A stretch of 64,000 nucleotides of DNA, from assembly GCA_949361645.1 (NCBI GenBank), contig OX442415.1, positions 10,395,071-10,459,070 on the forward strand, written 5' to 3'. Position numbers and translations under genes: made by a program. Positions 12,645-23,040 of this stretch are shown here, in pieces. Below the pieces are notes generated by a model. It was not told the origin of the DNA. It saw nothing but the letters and a program-made list of their open reading frames with translations, and did not search any database. This DNA is from Spongilla lacustris. Lineage: Eukaryota; Porifera; Demospongiae; Spongillida; Spongillidae. Position 1 is the first letter of the stretch, and the number at the start of each line of letters is the position of its first letter.

Positions 12645-13116
12645 ATAGCCTGGAAACCAGAACGTAACGGAGTGGCACGCATTAATTAAATCTATTGGTT
12701 ATGATTGCCTCCGTTTCTAATCCCCTTATGCATGTACAATCTGTGGAAAAATAGGAATGTGTACAAAAAAATATTTTCGAGCGCCAATGTCACACTGGTC
12801 ACTGCTTGAAGTAGGTCCTCTGCCGGAATCAGTGTGATGGTAAATTTTAAGTCGCTCAAATAGCAAAGAAAAGCACATGCATGTACCAAAACAGCCATTT
12901 AAATCCGTAAAACCACAATAGCCTCAGTTAGCCTGGAAACCAGAACGCGGACACACATTTATTGGTGTTGATTGCCTTAGTTTCCAATAAAATCTGTGGA
13001 AAAATTAGAATGCGCACCAGAAAATTTTTCGCGCGCTTCACACGCGCCCCTCCCCTTCATCAGTTATTCATGTAGAACCCCCCTCCCCCTCGCCAAAATC
13101 CTGCATCCGCCCCTGT
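12645..13116. repeat. Tandem copies of a dispersed repeat ending in a hAT-like TIR
   Basis: Two related copies (about 12645-12785 and 12912-13116) share AATCTGTGGAAAAATTAGAA-like sequence and a CGCGCGCTTC tract. The second ends in the complement of CAGGGGCGGATGCAGG at about 13101-13116. A third copy with the same end lies at 27575-27740. The end resembles the CAGTGG/CAGGGG termini of the 5-bp-TSD hAT elements in this window. Confidence 0.6.
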
Positions 13117-13139
13117 GTTCGACGATCTGATCCCACCGC

Positions 13140-13225
13140 TGCCACCAAATGTGAACGTGCGAGGAGTACTCGTATAGGCTGCGCCGTACGCGCGAGGAGT
13201 ACTCGTATAGGCTGCGCCGTAAACT
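13140..13225. repeat. Short tandem duplication
   Basis: The sequence GCGAGGAGTACTCGTATAGG plus about 15 more bases is repeated twice in tandem (about 13159-13220). Flanking DNA 13255-13330 resembles 11990-12060, so part of this region is a duplicated copy. Confidence 0.5.
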
Positions 13226-13401
13226 TCTATATAAGTCAAGAACCACCGCAACTCAAAGTGCATGGTTTATATATCAAACATACCCACATGCACATTACCC
13301 TGAAATTCTATAGTTCCAATGACTAAAGTATTCAGTGACCAATATGCGACCTTGACTCCGGATCAACTGATCGGTATTGATGAGTTCACGTGTCTTAATA
13401 G

Positions 13402-13505
13402 AAAGCCGGTGTCGGAGGCATGCATGGCTGTCCCCCTGGAATAAGTGTCCCCCAGAACATTCATGCCTAGGCACGATTGTTCCCCCGGACATTGGTGCCT
13501 AGAGG
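13402..13505. repeat. CCTAGG-palindrome cluster B
   Basis: Begins CCGGTGTCGGAGGCAT and contains CATGCCTAGGCACGAT and GACATTGGTGCCTAG separated by GTCCCCC/TGTTCCCCC runs. Same family as the clusters at 15555, 16918 and 17869. Confidence 0.6.
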
Positions 13506-13509
13506 TTCG

Positions 13510-15440
13510 GTACGCCCAGATTGAAAAGGAGGCATTAGCACTGACATGGGCATGTGAGAAGTTTGGTGATTACTTGGTTGGCCTGAAGTTCCATATATAT
13601 TCACAGACCACAAACCACTAGTACCCCTACTGAGCACAAAACGCTTGGATGAACTACCACTACGGGTGCAACGATTTATAGGCTGAGACTAATGCGATAC
13701 CACTTCACGATCTCACATGTTCCTGGTAAAGACATGACAATACCCTAGAGCACCCTCAACAGAAGCTACATTGAATGAAAAAGGCTTTCCGGATGAAGTG
13801 AATGCATATGTTAATGTGGTGATTAAGAACTTACCTGCATCACAGCATCACATTCAACAAATCAAGAAACACCAGGAGGAAGATGCTGTCTTAAAAAAGT
13901 CTCAAAATTTTGTTATGGTGGATGCCAGATACAAAGAACTTGGCATACCAAATGAAATAAAGCCTTACCATTCTGTCTCATCAGAACTGTCAGTAGAGAA
14001 GGGTGGTCTTCTTCTGCGAGGATCACAAATTGTTATCCCTCACTTTCTGCAGGCAGATATCATAGCACAGGTACATAGGGGCCATCAAGGAATTACTAAG
14101 TGCCGGGAACGTGCACAACAATGTGTTTGGTGGCCTGGGCTGTCTGCACAGCTGGAACAAGTGGTGCGTAGATGTCGTACATGCTGCAAGGAACAGTTGC
14201 AGAGAAGTGAGCCACTTATGGAATCTTCTTTACCTAGCTTACCTTGGCAGAAGATAGCGATGGATTTGTTTGACTGGCAAAATTCTGCTTATCTCATAAT
14301 AGTAGCTACTATTCACGATTTATTGAGGTTGCTAAGCTCCACAGAACAACAGCCCATGAGGTGATAGAGCAGATTAAAGTCATCTTTGCTCGCCATGGTG
14401 TGCCAGAGGAAATAATGTCAGACAATGGACCTCAGTTTGCCTCATTCAAAACTTCAGCAGAGATTATGGGTTTGATCACATCACCAGTTATAGTCCTCTG
14501 TACCCACAGTCTAATGGAGAAGCAGAGCGTGCGGTGAAAACAGTAAAAGGATTGTGGAAGAAGAATGAAAATCCACTTTATTCCTTGCTAATTTACAATG
14601 CAACACCTCGATCTACAACTGGGATATAGACCCGCGGAACTCCTGATGTCTAGAAAACTAAGGACAAATCTCCCTATGATACAAAACCAGAGGCTGCAGC
14701 CAAGAGTCCCAAATTTCCACAACGTGGAGCAAAAAGACAAAGAAGCAAAGCAGAGACTGAAGTGGAATTTCAATGCCCACCATGGTACTAGACCTCTTCC
14801 AACCCTACTGACTGGTGACAAAGTGTGGGTGACAGATCGTAAAGAAGAAGGGATTGTAATGGAGGAGATTTTCCCACGATCTTATGTAGTAAATACACAC
14901 TCAGGAACATTCAGGAGAAACAGAAAGTGCCTTGTAGATGTTAACCATGCAGAGGAGAGGATTATGCAATCAGGCCGTGATGGCATGCCCCTTGAAGGGG
15001 ATATGATAGGAGTTAAGATGACGGAAAATGGTCATCAGGAAGAAGCCCATTTGGAAGGAAATCAGAGCGAGATAGAGGATTCCCCGGATGTTGTTCAGAG
15101 AGAAGAGGAAGGTGTAGGAGTTAACGTGACTGAAAATGGTCATCAGGAGAAGCCCATTTGGAAGGAAATCATCAGAGTGAGATAGAGGATCTCCCAGAAG
15201 TTGTTCAGAGAGAGGATAGCCAGAGTAGAGTTGTTTCAGAGCAAACAGACCAAGTGAATGAAAGTCAAGAACAGGAGCCTGAAGTGTCTTTCTCCACTGA
15301 TGATAGTCAAAATCCAGGTCACCCTGATAAAGGGCAACCCCCTAAACCAGCAGGACCAAAGAGATGTATCATCAAGGGGCATAATACAAACAAGGAGTGG
15401 ACGAATATCCAAACCTGTGCATTATTTTGGAACTTAACTT
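13510..15440 (+). mobile_element. Second Ty3/gypsy fragment (RNase H to integrase C-terminus)
   Basis: The fragment begins inside RNase H (13510-13730: EKEALALTWACEKFGDYL, then an FTDHKPLVPLL-like stretch with frame breaks) and runs through integrase to a tail ending at about 15440. It is a different lineage from the element at 7.2 kb. CCTAGG-palindrome clusters flank it on both sides (13402-13505 and 15555-15640), which suggests insertion into, or capture by, that repeat. No LTR pair was resolved; sequence after 15450 could be a 3' LTR start. Confidence 0.85.
13771..14364 (+). pseudogene. Integrase N-terminal and early core region
   Basis: A 197-codon frame carries the integrase zinc-binding domain: H-x3-H in VHRGHQGITKCRERAQQ, then CRTCC, followed by the core start (PWQKIAMDLFDW). 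The frame breaks at 14364. The core continues in other frames to about 14540 (SDNGPQF and SPLYPQSNGEAERAVKT are recognisable). The catalytic residues are therefore split between frames and the gene is inactive as it stands. Confidence 0.85.
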
Positions 15441-15442
15441 AA
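14598..15442 (+). pseudogene. Integrase C-terminal region and acidic tail
   Basis: The frame 14598-15185 starts with the end of the core (LQLGYRPAELLMSRKLRTNLP) and has a C-terminal DNA-binding-like part (GDKVWVTDRK near 14817). An internal ~130-bp tandem duplication near 14985-15190 (GVKMTENGHQEE, then GVNVTENGHQEK) precedes a frame shift into 15158-15442. The tail is Glu/Gln-rich and has no recognised domain. Confidence 0.75.
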
Positions 15443-15554
15443 ACAGGGAGATATAGTATTATGTGCATGACGCATGCGCACGGGTGGGTGGGATCTTATT
15501 GGAATTGTGTTCATTCTGGGAGTTGTCTTGTTTCGGCGGTCGGCTAATACTATT

Positions 15555-15640
15555 ACACCTAGGAATGAATGTCCCCCTCTAGTAAATATTGTCCCCCCAT
15601 GCCGGACATTTTTTCCTAGGCACAGCTGTTCCCCCCCCCC
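15555..15640. repeat. CCTAGG-palindrome cluster C
   Basis: Contains CACCTAGGAATGAATGTCCCC and GGACATTTTTTCCTAGGCAC with C-runs. Same family as clusters B, D and E. Confidence 0.6.
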
Positions 15641-15808
15641 GCCCCCCTCCACATTTTCACGTTTGCAATGAAAAGTTCAACCAAACACTTAGCCTTCGAA
15701 TCCTCGTAACTGCTCTGCCTCATGCGTGTATAAACTGATGTACTGCGCACGCGTATATATATATACGTGCAGCTGCAGGGAGTTAGAATATAGCGAGTGT
15801 TGCTGGCC

Positions 15809-16034
15809 ATGGACGAAGAAAGCGTTTGTAACTCAGAAAGCGTTTGTAACTTGTTAAAGGAAGGTATCCAGCTGCATGGATTTTCAAAAGATCAGAAACG
15901 TTCCTTTAGACGAAAAGCGCGTGGAAATTACAAGGTTGACAATGGCGCTCTTTATTTACGACAGTTGAAGCGTGTGATCAAATGGAAAGAAGAGCAGGAA
16001 AAAATAATGATAGCATGCCATGCTTCACCAGAAG
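15809..16034 (+). CDS. Integrase-like N-terminal exon, partial
   Basis: The frame from ATG 15809 reads MDEESVCNSESVCNLL, then a basic segment FSKDQKRSFRRKAR and the pattern YKVDNGALYLRQ ... ACHASPEG. In this family of integrase-derived genes that pattern precedes the H2C2 zinc finger (CH followed by HxGH). It stops at a donor-like AAG/GTAAAT at 16034. An upstream in-frame ATG at 15797 is possible. No continuation was found: 16040-16200 is GAGCGGGGGGAG repeat and poly-G. It is probably the first exon of a gypsy-integrase-like gene, or a fragment. Similar fragments occur on the minus strand at 23.75-24.36 kb. Confidence 0.5.
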
Positions 16035-16169
16035 GTAAATCGTCAGGCCTGGTGCGTATCCGGAATCACCCTTGCGATAGGCCAAATACGAGCGGGGAGG
16101 GGGAGGGAGGGTAGGCCAAATACGAGCGGGGGGGAGAGGGGAAGGTTAGTAACAGTAGTAAACATTATT

Positions 16170-16202
16170 CTATGGGGGGGGGGGGGGGGGGGGGGGGGGG
16201 TT
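16170..16202. repeat. Poly-G tract
   Basis: A run of more than 20 G follows a tandem GCCAAATACGAGCGGG-type repeat (16080-16145). Confidence 0.9.
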
Positions 16203-16789
16203 TCAGGCAACACGGAAACCTCTATGCATGGATACGCCCCTGATCGTTGCATGCGATCATCATGTATAGAGGCATGACTGTAACTTTGATATGAAGCAAA
16301 GTGGAGTAGTAGAAAAATCGTACAAAGTTCAACTGTATCAGTTGGCAAAGGTGTTTACAAGCTACTGAATCCTTTAACTGGAAAAGCACACAGGAAAGAC
16401 TGAAGCTATGCAATGAACGATTTCACCAAACCTGCAAGAGCATCCCAGATGCATGAGATTGGATGGATAGTGATAAATGGCTCTGCACTGCATGCAGCAA
16501 ATACCTGTCTGACACATGTGATATTATGGTACCAATCATTATTTTATGACCACACGCGGACAAGCTATAAATCATACGTGCTTTCATACGTCTTTACATT
16601 TGTAAACATTTATACGAGGATGCCTTTCATTGAAATGAGAGCCTTTAGTAATAACTAATTAGCTGCTCTGCACATAACGTAACTACCCAAATAAGCAATT
16701 AGTCTTGTACACTTGTAGTCTTGTACCAATCAGATTTTACAGATCAAATCTTTCACAGGCACACAGACACGCACATACACGCATGTATT

Positions 16790-17095
16790 ATGATATATCA
16801 TGAAATGCATGATGTTTGCAAATACATGCACGTATCAAACGAGTAAAGTATATGTATATCGATCCGATTTCATTGCATTATACTTCTGCTTGTATATTCC
16901 AGGCCTGTATTTAAAGTGTAGGACATTCTATCCTAGGCACCAGTGTCCCCCCATGGGGGGGACATTGGTGCCTAGGGTAGGACAATTATGCCTAGGCATA
17001 ATTGTCCGGACAGCGGTGCCTAGGCATGAATGTCCGGGGGGACATTTTGCGGGGGGAGGTAGGGGGGGAGGGGGGGGGGACAACCATGCCTACGA
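16790..17095. repeat. Duplicated segment with CCTAGG-palindrome cluster D
   Basis: The flank (GATGTTTGCAAATAC, ATCGATCCGATTTCATTG) and the cluster 16918-17095 are duplicated at 17765-18085. The cluster is a head-to-tail array of about 28-bp palindromes of the form GGACA-N8-CCTAGG-N8-TGTCC. The unit at 16980-17007 is a perfect 28-bp palindrome. It ends in the complement of CCGGTGTCGTAGGCATGG. Confidence 0.8.
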
Positions 17096-17764
17096 CACCG
17101 GTCTTCTGTTCAGTCCATTAGCTGCAAACCAGTTGAGTGGAATTCTGCTTCTATAACTGATGCAAAGTGTTTAATGCTTGCAATTGCAGACTTGCAGACA
17201 ATTGCAAAATTAGAATTTATCAAGGGAGTAATATCTCTTGTCGTAGCACAAAAGGTATTAAGCTACACTGAGGATATAACAAGCATGCAGCCTGCTGTCC
17301 ATGACTATTGATATAATGGCAGCATATGAGCAGGTTAATGTTATCACTGATTCATAGAAATGTTGAGCAGATGCGAAGGATTGGTTCACAATAGCAAAAG
17401 AATTAGTAGACTGAAAAAATACTATAGTGAATCCTAAAATTACTCAAATATGTGCATGGACGGCAACGAAATAGACATACCATACCTGCTGAATCTCCCG
17501 AGGAATATTATAGAAAAAAAATCTTGCTGTACCCTATATTTACCATCTTATACAACAGAACTTGTAACACACCAACAAAAAGCAGTTAGTGCCCTCTATC
17601 TAGTACCAAGCATTGCCATTGTGCACGCATGATGAGCGGTCACAGTTAAATAAATCTATGCAAGCTATTGCTAATTTGTATCAGAATGATTTGCCTTGTC
17701 CTCTGTGCTTACTGTTAGAACAATAGTGTCATATTTAGATTTATTGACTAGCTATGCACATATC

Positions 17765-18085
17765 ATGGCTTGATGTTTGCAAATACACATAAAACATGTG
17801 AAGTATATCGATCCGATTTCATTGTATTTTATACTTATGGGATTTAAACACTTTTAAAGTGTAGGACATCCTACCCTAGGCACCAATGTCCCCCAAGGGG
17901 GACACTGGTGCCCAGGGTAGGACATTTATGCCAAGGCATAAATGCCCCCTGTGGACATATATGCATGCCTAGGCATAATTGTCCAGGGGACAATGGTGCC
18001 TAGGAACGAGTGTCCGGGGGACAGCGGTGCCTAGGCATGAATGTCTGGGGGGACATTTTGTGGGGGGGGGGGGGGGGGGGGGACA
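17765..18085. repeat. Duplicated segment with CCTAGG-palindrome cluster E
   Basis: Paralogue of 16790-17095. The palindromic units at 17869-18085 have diverged (one CCAAGG and one CCCAGG core) and include GGACAGCGGTGCCTAGGCAT. It is followed by poly-G at 18061-18082. Confidence 0.8.
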
Positions 18086-18089
18086 ACCA

Positions 18090-18655
18090 TGCCAGCTCCT
18101 GCAACCAGCTGACAGCTGCAAGAGGCAACACACATCTGACTGTCAACCACTCACTCCATTTTGTTGACCCCACTACTGGAGCACATACCCAAGGGGTGGT
18201 GGGTATGTGGAGCTGCTGCAAGCGGAGGAGAAAGTGATGAACTCTGAGAGTTCATCACTTAGTCTGCACTATTTGAGACCTATCTTCCTGAATTTATGTG
18301 GAGGAAAAGATTTGGAGGGCCCATATAGCATTTGGGAGTTTACTGAAGCACATCACTCAACATTACCCTGTATAGCTATATCAGTTATGTTGCACTTCAT
18401 TGTTAAAATCTTCTATTCCATATCATTTCATCGTGAGGGGGTTATGTACTTATAAAATTTATTGGTTGCTATAGCTTCTAGTTTGTTACCTACTATAACC
18501 CGTCAGTCGTCGTGGTCAACGTCAGAGCGATGTACATGAAGATTGTAGGGACGGAGTCGCCCATGCAGCGTGCAGCGGGACAATCTCGCAGTGATGTAAT
18601 CCATCCGCTACTGCCGTGTGTGGGTCTGGGAACGAGACTACACCTATAGGTGGTA
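18090..18655. other. No gene recognised
   Basis: Unassigned sequence. The motif GGTCTGGGAACGAGACTA occurs near 18625, shared with 48.0 kb. Confidence 0.4.
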
Positions 18656-18657
18656 TC

Positions 18658-18842
18658 TATGTTTCGCGCGAATTGTAAATTTGCGCAATTTCGAAACTGC
18701 GTTGCGCAATTTGAAAATTTCGAAATTGGGTACCAATTTCGAAACTGTCCTCCGATTTTAAAATTGCCACCCAATTTCGAAATTGCGCTGCGCAATTTCG
18801 AAATCGCGTAACTTCAATATGCATGCGCACTTTCAAAACTTG
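18658..18842 (+). repeat. TTCGAA-palindrome repeat, left copy
   Basis: About 180 bp with at least five palindromic units of the type GCAATTTCGAAATTGC. A reverse-complement copy lies at 24460-24635. The ends (TTTCGCGCGAATTGTAAATT and GTTACGCG...CGCATGC...AAAACT) are shared. Confidence 0.8.
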
Positions 18843-19870
18843 CATAATGAAAACAATACGTGCACATGTTGGCATAAGAATAAGCTAATGCAGATCATAC
18901 ATTTCAATCCACAAAATTAGACCGAGATAACTTCTTTTCTAGCTATGTCTTCTTTCATATGGTTAGGTTCCAGCTCAGTTGCCTGTAAATGGCATCATCA
19001 ACCGGCTCTCAAAACACTTTACTAGGTGGATCCGCATTGCACTCTGATCCCAAATCTTTGACTCAGGTAATTCACCATTGCAAAGTGCTATAGGTGTTGC
19101 AATTGCAAACAGACCACAGTCATTGCACCCTGCATGACTGTTTTTGGCATTTTATCACATGGATGGTAGGGTGTGTAACCGGTTATCAGGTTATTCGGGT
19201 TATTCGGATATTCGCAAAAACCTATCCGTTCGAATAGTAATTTAGCATTACTCGGAAAAATCGATTATTGGATTTGTTCTATTCGAAATAACCGGTTTGT
19301 GCATCTCCATTCGGAGGTACTTAGGTATTCGTCGTCCGCATCGACAATTCGCCCATTATTCGAATACATTTTTATGACGATATCCGGATACGCGTTTACG
19401 ATATTACAATTCTAATTTGAAACGTGTAACGTTAACGTCACTGTAGTTACTATAAATATATACGTGGGGACGAGATCAAATACATGTACGGGCAGTAATT
19501 CGAACTAGCCAAAAGAGATCTCCCTCTTCACGTGTCATGACGACGGACAGCTCCAGCTACAAATCGAAGTTAGTTCGCTTAGTGCATTTCGAACTAGCTG
19601 GTTTCTTGCATCAATCTCTCTGAGCTGATACTGCCGCGATCGTAGGCCTACTAGGCCTAGTCTGGGGACCAGACTAACTTAAGCCTATATAGTTACTAGT
19701 ATTTTCAAAACTCGCGATGGTGAAATGGAGGCTGCATGGCTGGTGGTGCGTAAACGTCATCTGTGGTTCTATTATTTTGGCATCAAGTGCGATGTGTAGA
19801 CCTCAGCGTGGCCACGCTAACTTAGGTCAGGACACGCCCAACTAGGTATGTGGTTAGGCTAAGCGATTTA

Positions 19871-22473
19871 CAGGGCCGTAGCATCGAAAAATAAACCGGT
19901 GCGGCCACTGTGAAAATAGGAAATGCAGAGGAAGCCCCGGGGAGGGTGCGGGAGGGGGGCACCCCTCCCGCCCAGCAAGGGGGTATGGGGGAGCGCTGAA
20001 AGCTCCCCCATCGGGGTCTGGGGCGGAGCCCCAGGAACCAACGCTTTTTGACACGACAAATTTGAAAAACTACGCGTGCGTCACATGTAAACACTATTGC
20101 CGTTAGTTTACTTATATCTCATCACAAGTTAATATACTATGGGACATAGAACGTCATTCAGCATGCATGCACATCATCAAAACTTTCCAAAAACTTCAAA
20201 TCTACGTTCTCGCGAGCTGACGAAGTCATTCAAGCACGAGACGATGGATAAACCATCTGTCCTATCCTTGTGGGCATGAAGAACACACAAGTTGTTTACA
20301 CGCATTTGTGACATGCTTGTACGAAGGTAAGTTTTCACCCTGCGTAACACTGACGCACTGCGCTCACTTATCGCATTGGTCGCTGGTATCACTAGGATAA
20401 GCTTGAGCAAGATGCAGACTTCAGAGATGCCTATGCGTGTGGCTGGTGAAAGGCCAGTGATATAAGCTCTGATTGTGCTAAGAGTCGGTTTTTCAGGCAA
20501 GGAGGAGAACATCGCTGGCAGCAATTCAAGCTGTGTTTCAAGACTTGATGCTACAAAGTCATTATGGTAGTGCTTCAAAACAAAATCAAGCTCTGAGCGG
20601 TACTCTTCTCTTCTTGCTGCCTTCAACAAAAGACACTCCAACTGTTTTAGGATTCCATAACCTGGTTGGTTGAATCTCTCTCTAATTGCACTGATAATAA
20701 AATCCAGACATTCAAAATACTCTTGGCAATAGCGGTCTTTGGCTGTGCTATGTTGGTAGCCCTGACTAGATCCAATTTCTAAACGGCTAGGAGCTCTTCT
20801 TTTTCTAGGCAGTGAGGCCTCCTCTACATCATACTTCCTTTGAAAAGACAGCACCCTTTCCCAAAATAGGTCAAATGATTCTGATGATCTTATGCTGCTG
20901 AGAGTTGCACAAGTAAGCTCTGCACATTGCTGACCTTCAGATGCTGTTAAGGTTGGATCTTGTAGAGTTTTGCTTAGATTATCAGTGTGTTTTAGTATAC
21001 GTTCACCAAGCAGCAAACCAAAAAGGAAATTAAAGTTCCTCATTGTTGCTTCCACTCCTATAACTCGAGCTTTTATCTCTGAGTCAGTGATATCATCCTT
21101 GATCTCTTCCCATAAGACCTGGAATACCTCATAATTGTCAAGTATGCTCTGCAATGATGCTGCACGGACAGTCCACCTAGTTGGACACAAGGTACGAAAG
21201 CCTGATGTAGATGGTGCCAGCTCATCCTTTAGCCGATTGAAAATTGCATCGCGCTTCGGAGAGTACTTTAAAAGCTTTGATATCTCAAAAGCTGCATCGA
21301 GGGTGTCTCGGAGGATTTTATTCTTTTTTATCGAATCACTGGCTGCGAGGTTTAATGCGTGTCCATAACAGTGAGTATATGTAGCCCTGGACTCCACTGA
21401 TAATATCTGTGCTGCCACTCCACTTCTGTGTCCAGCCATATTAGCAGCCCCATCGTAGCATTGACCTCTACAATTTGCAATAGACAAATTCATTCGTGTC
21501 ATCGTGTCTTTGAGGATGTGAACAATTCGATCACTCCCAATAGACTCTACCACATAAAGTCCAATGAACTCTTCACTGCAATTGAAATTATCATCTACGC
21601 TTCGGAAACAAATGGCAACTTGCGTTTGATTGGCAGCGTCTGTCACTTCGTCTGCCATTAAGGTAAAGAACCTGGCATTTTGGATTGAAGAAGCAATATC
21701 CCTTAACACATTTAACGCCATGATAGTAATGATTTCGTTCTGGATTTCAGGACTGGTGTACTTGTACGTTTTTCGCTCCAACCACTTAAGCAATTCAGGT
21801 TGGTGAATGGCTCTAAGCTTGATAAGTTGCATGAAATTGCACTCCTTTTCGTCATCATCCCCACGCAAAGCTATACCTTGCTTGGCCAAAAATCGTAAAT
21901 TTTCGGCTATAGTTACAAGACACTGCCGATTTGCTGCTTTCTCATCTGCATGAGCCAATGACAGTAGCTCTCCTACATCCCGTGTTGTTTCAGGTAGAGT
22001 AACTACCATCTCAACAGCTTTCTTATGGGTGTCTGATTTCTCATGGCTCGGGAAAGCAACTGTTGCATCCTTCCAATTACTAAATCCAGCATAAATGAAA
22101 GCTGAATCCTTGATGTTACCCGAGGTTGTGCTTAACTTTCCTGTGGTCACAGCTTTAACACAAATAAAACAAAACGCTCGATCGTGGCAGCTGTCATAGT
22201 GCAACCAGCCCCACTGTGAAAACCATTTTGGTTTGAAAGCCCGTTTTACTATGGTCTTTTTTCCGAACTCACGCATCGGAAATGGAAACCGCAGTGGTTG
22301 ATTAGCCGTTTCTTCGATTGCAGGTGGCTGCACATTCATCGTCCCTCGAGTTACAAATTAAACCGGGTGAATAACCACTTTATAAATTACAATAATCGTT
22401 AATATTTTCAAATGTTCTGGCTAAAACCGGTCCGGCCAAGGCCGGACCGGCCGGACTGGATGCTACGGCCCTG
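19871..22473 (-). mobile_element. Autonomous-looking hAT element, 5-bp TSD
   Basis: Perfect 15-bp terminal inverted repeats CAGGGCCGTAGCATC are flanked by a 5-bp duplication ATTTA (19866-19870 and 22474-22478). The only gene is a full-length transposase on the minus strand. The left subterminal region has GC-rich hairpins (GGGGGAGCGCTGAAAGCTCCCCC at 19987) and the right one has GGCCGGACCGG repeats near 22430. The target sequence also exists uninterrupted at 22717-22800, a paralogous empty site. Intact ends and an open transposase suggest a young, possibly active copy. Confidence 0.95.
20177..22339 (-). CDS. hAT-superfamily transposase (TTF zinc finger / DUF4371 / hAT dimerisation)
   Basis: A 720-residue uninterrupted frame. 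The N-terminus (about 35-110) has the TTF-type zinc-finger pattern WLHYDSCHDRAFCFIC with a downstream SHEKSDTHKKA. The middle (about 180-330) matches the DUF4371 RNase H-like core seen in ZMYM1-like transposases: MADEVTD (D230) and CYDGAANMAG (D296). The C-terminus (about 630-700) is the hAT dimerisation region with PATNAISERSASVLRRVKTYLR-like sequence, where E659 is the likely third catalytic acid. Family knowledge: hAT transposases excise and reinsert DNA by a hairpin mechanism using a DDE triad. The length is typical. The start at 22339 lies 134 bp inside the right TIR and no upstream in-frame ATG fits within the element. No frameshift or stop was seen. Confidence 0.95.
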   Translation of the reverse strand: MNVQPPAIEETANQPLRFPFPMREFGKKTIVKRAFKPKWFSQWGWLHYDSCHDRAFCFICVKAVTTGKLSTTSGNIKDSAFIYAGFSNWKDATVAFPSHEKSDTHKKAVEMVVTLPETTRDVGELLSLAHADEKAANRQCLVTIAENLRFLAKQGIALRGDDDEKECNFMQLIKLRAIHQPELLKWLERKTYKYTSPEIQNEIITIMALNVLRDIASSIQNARFFTLMADEVTDAANQTQVAICFRSVDDNFNCSEEFIGLYVVESIGSDRIVHILKDTMTRMNLSIANCRGQCYDGAANMAGHRSGVAAQILSVESRATYTHCYGHALNLAASDSIKKNKILRDTLDAAFEISKLLKYSPKRDAIFNRLKDELAPSTSGFRTLCPTRWTVRAASLQSILDNYEVFQVLWEEIKDDITDSEIKARVIGVEATMRNFNFLFGLLLGERILKHTDNLSKTLQDPTLTASEGQQCAELTCATLSSIRSSESFDLFWERVLSFQRKYDVEEASLPRKRRAPSRLEIGSSQGYQHSTAKDRYCQEYFECLDFIISAIRERFNQPGYGILKQLECLLLKAARREEYRSELDFVLKHYHNDFVASSLETQLELLPAMFSSLPEKPTLSTIRAYITGLSPATRIGISEVCILLKLILVIPATNAISERSASVLRRVKTYLRTSMSQMRVNNLCVLHAHKDRTDGLSIVSCLNDFVSSRERRFEVFGKF

Positions 22474-22474
22474 A

Positions 22475-23040
22475 TTTAGGTCTATGTAACAGTATGTAGG
22501 TAGCTGTGGTTGTGTGCTGAGTGCATCTGGTGTGATGTTGGGTAGCTGTGGATGCATGCTGAGGGTACTGATCTGGTGTAATGTGGGTAGTTGTAGTAGG
22601 GTGTCTGGTGTGATGGGGGTAGCTATGGTTGTGTACCTCATTAGGGCATCTGGTGTGATGGGGGTAGGTGTGTTTGTGTGCTAAGGGCATCTGGTGTGAT
22701 GGGGGTAGGTGTGTTTGTTGACCTCAGCGTGGCCACACTAACTTAGGTCAGGACATGCCCATCTAGGTATGTGGTTAGGCCAAGCGATTTAGGCCTATGT
22801 AGGTAGTTGTGGTTGTGTGCTGAGTGCATCTGGTGTGATGTGGGTAGCTGTGGATGCATGCTATACTGATCTGGTGTAATGTGGGTAGTTGTAGGAGGGT
22901 GTCTGGTGTGATGGGGGTAGCTATGGTTGTGTGCCTCATGAGGGCACTGGTGTGATGGGGGTAAGTGTGTTTGTGTGCTGAGGGACATCTGGTGTTATGG
23001 TTTAGCTGTAGGAGGGTAACTGGTGTGATGTGTACATTTA
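22475..23040. repeat. Tandem ~315-bp subrepeats inside the 8-bp-TSD hAT
   Basis: 22475-22793 and 22794-23036 share GTGTGCTGAGTGCATCTGGT, GGTGTGATGGGGGTAG and related TGGTGTGATG units. The GACCTCAGCGTGGCCAC segment at 22717 also occurs at 19800, left of the nested element. Before the insertion the array therefore had the order of a short tandem repeat. Reading frames here are low-complexity His/Thr/Pro artefacts. Confidence 0.8.
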
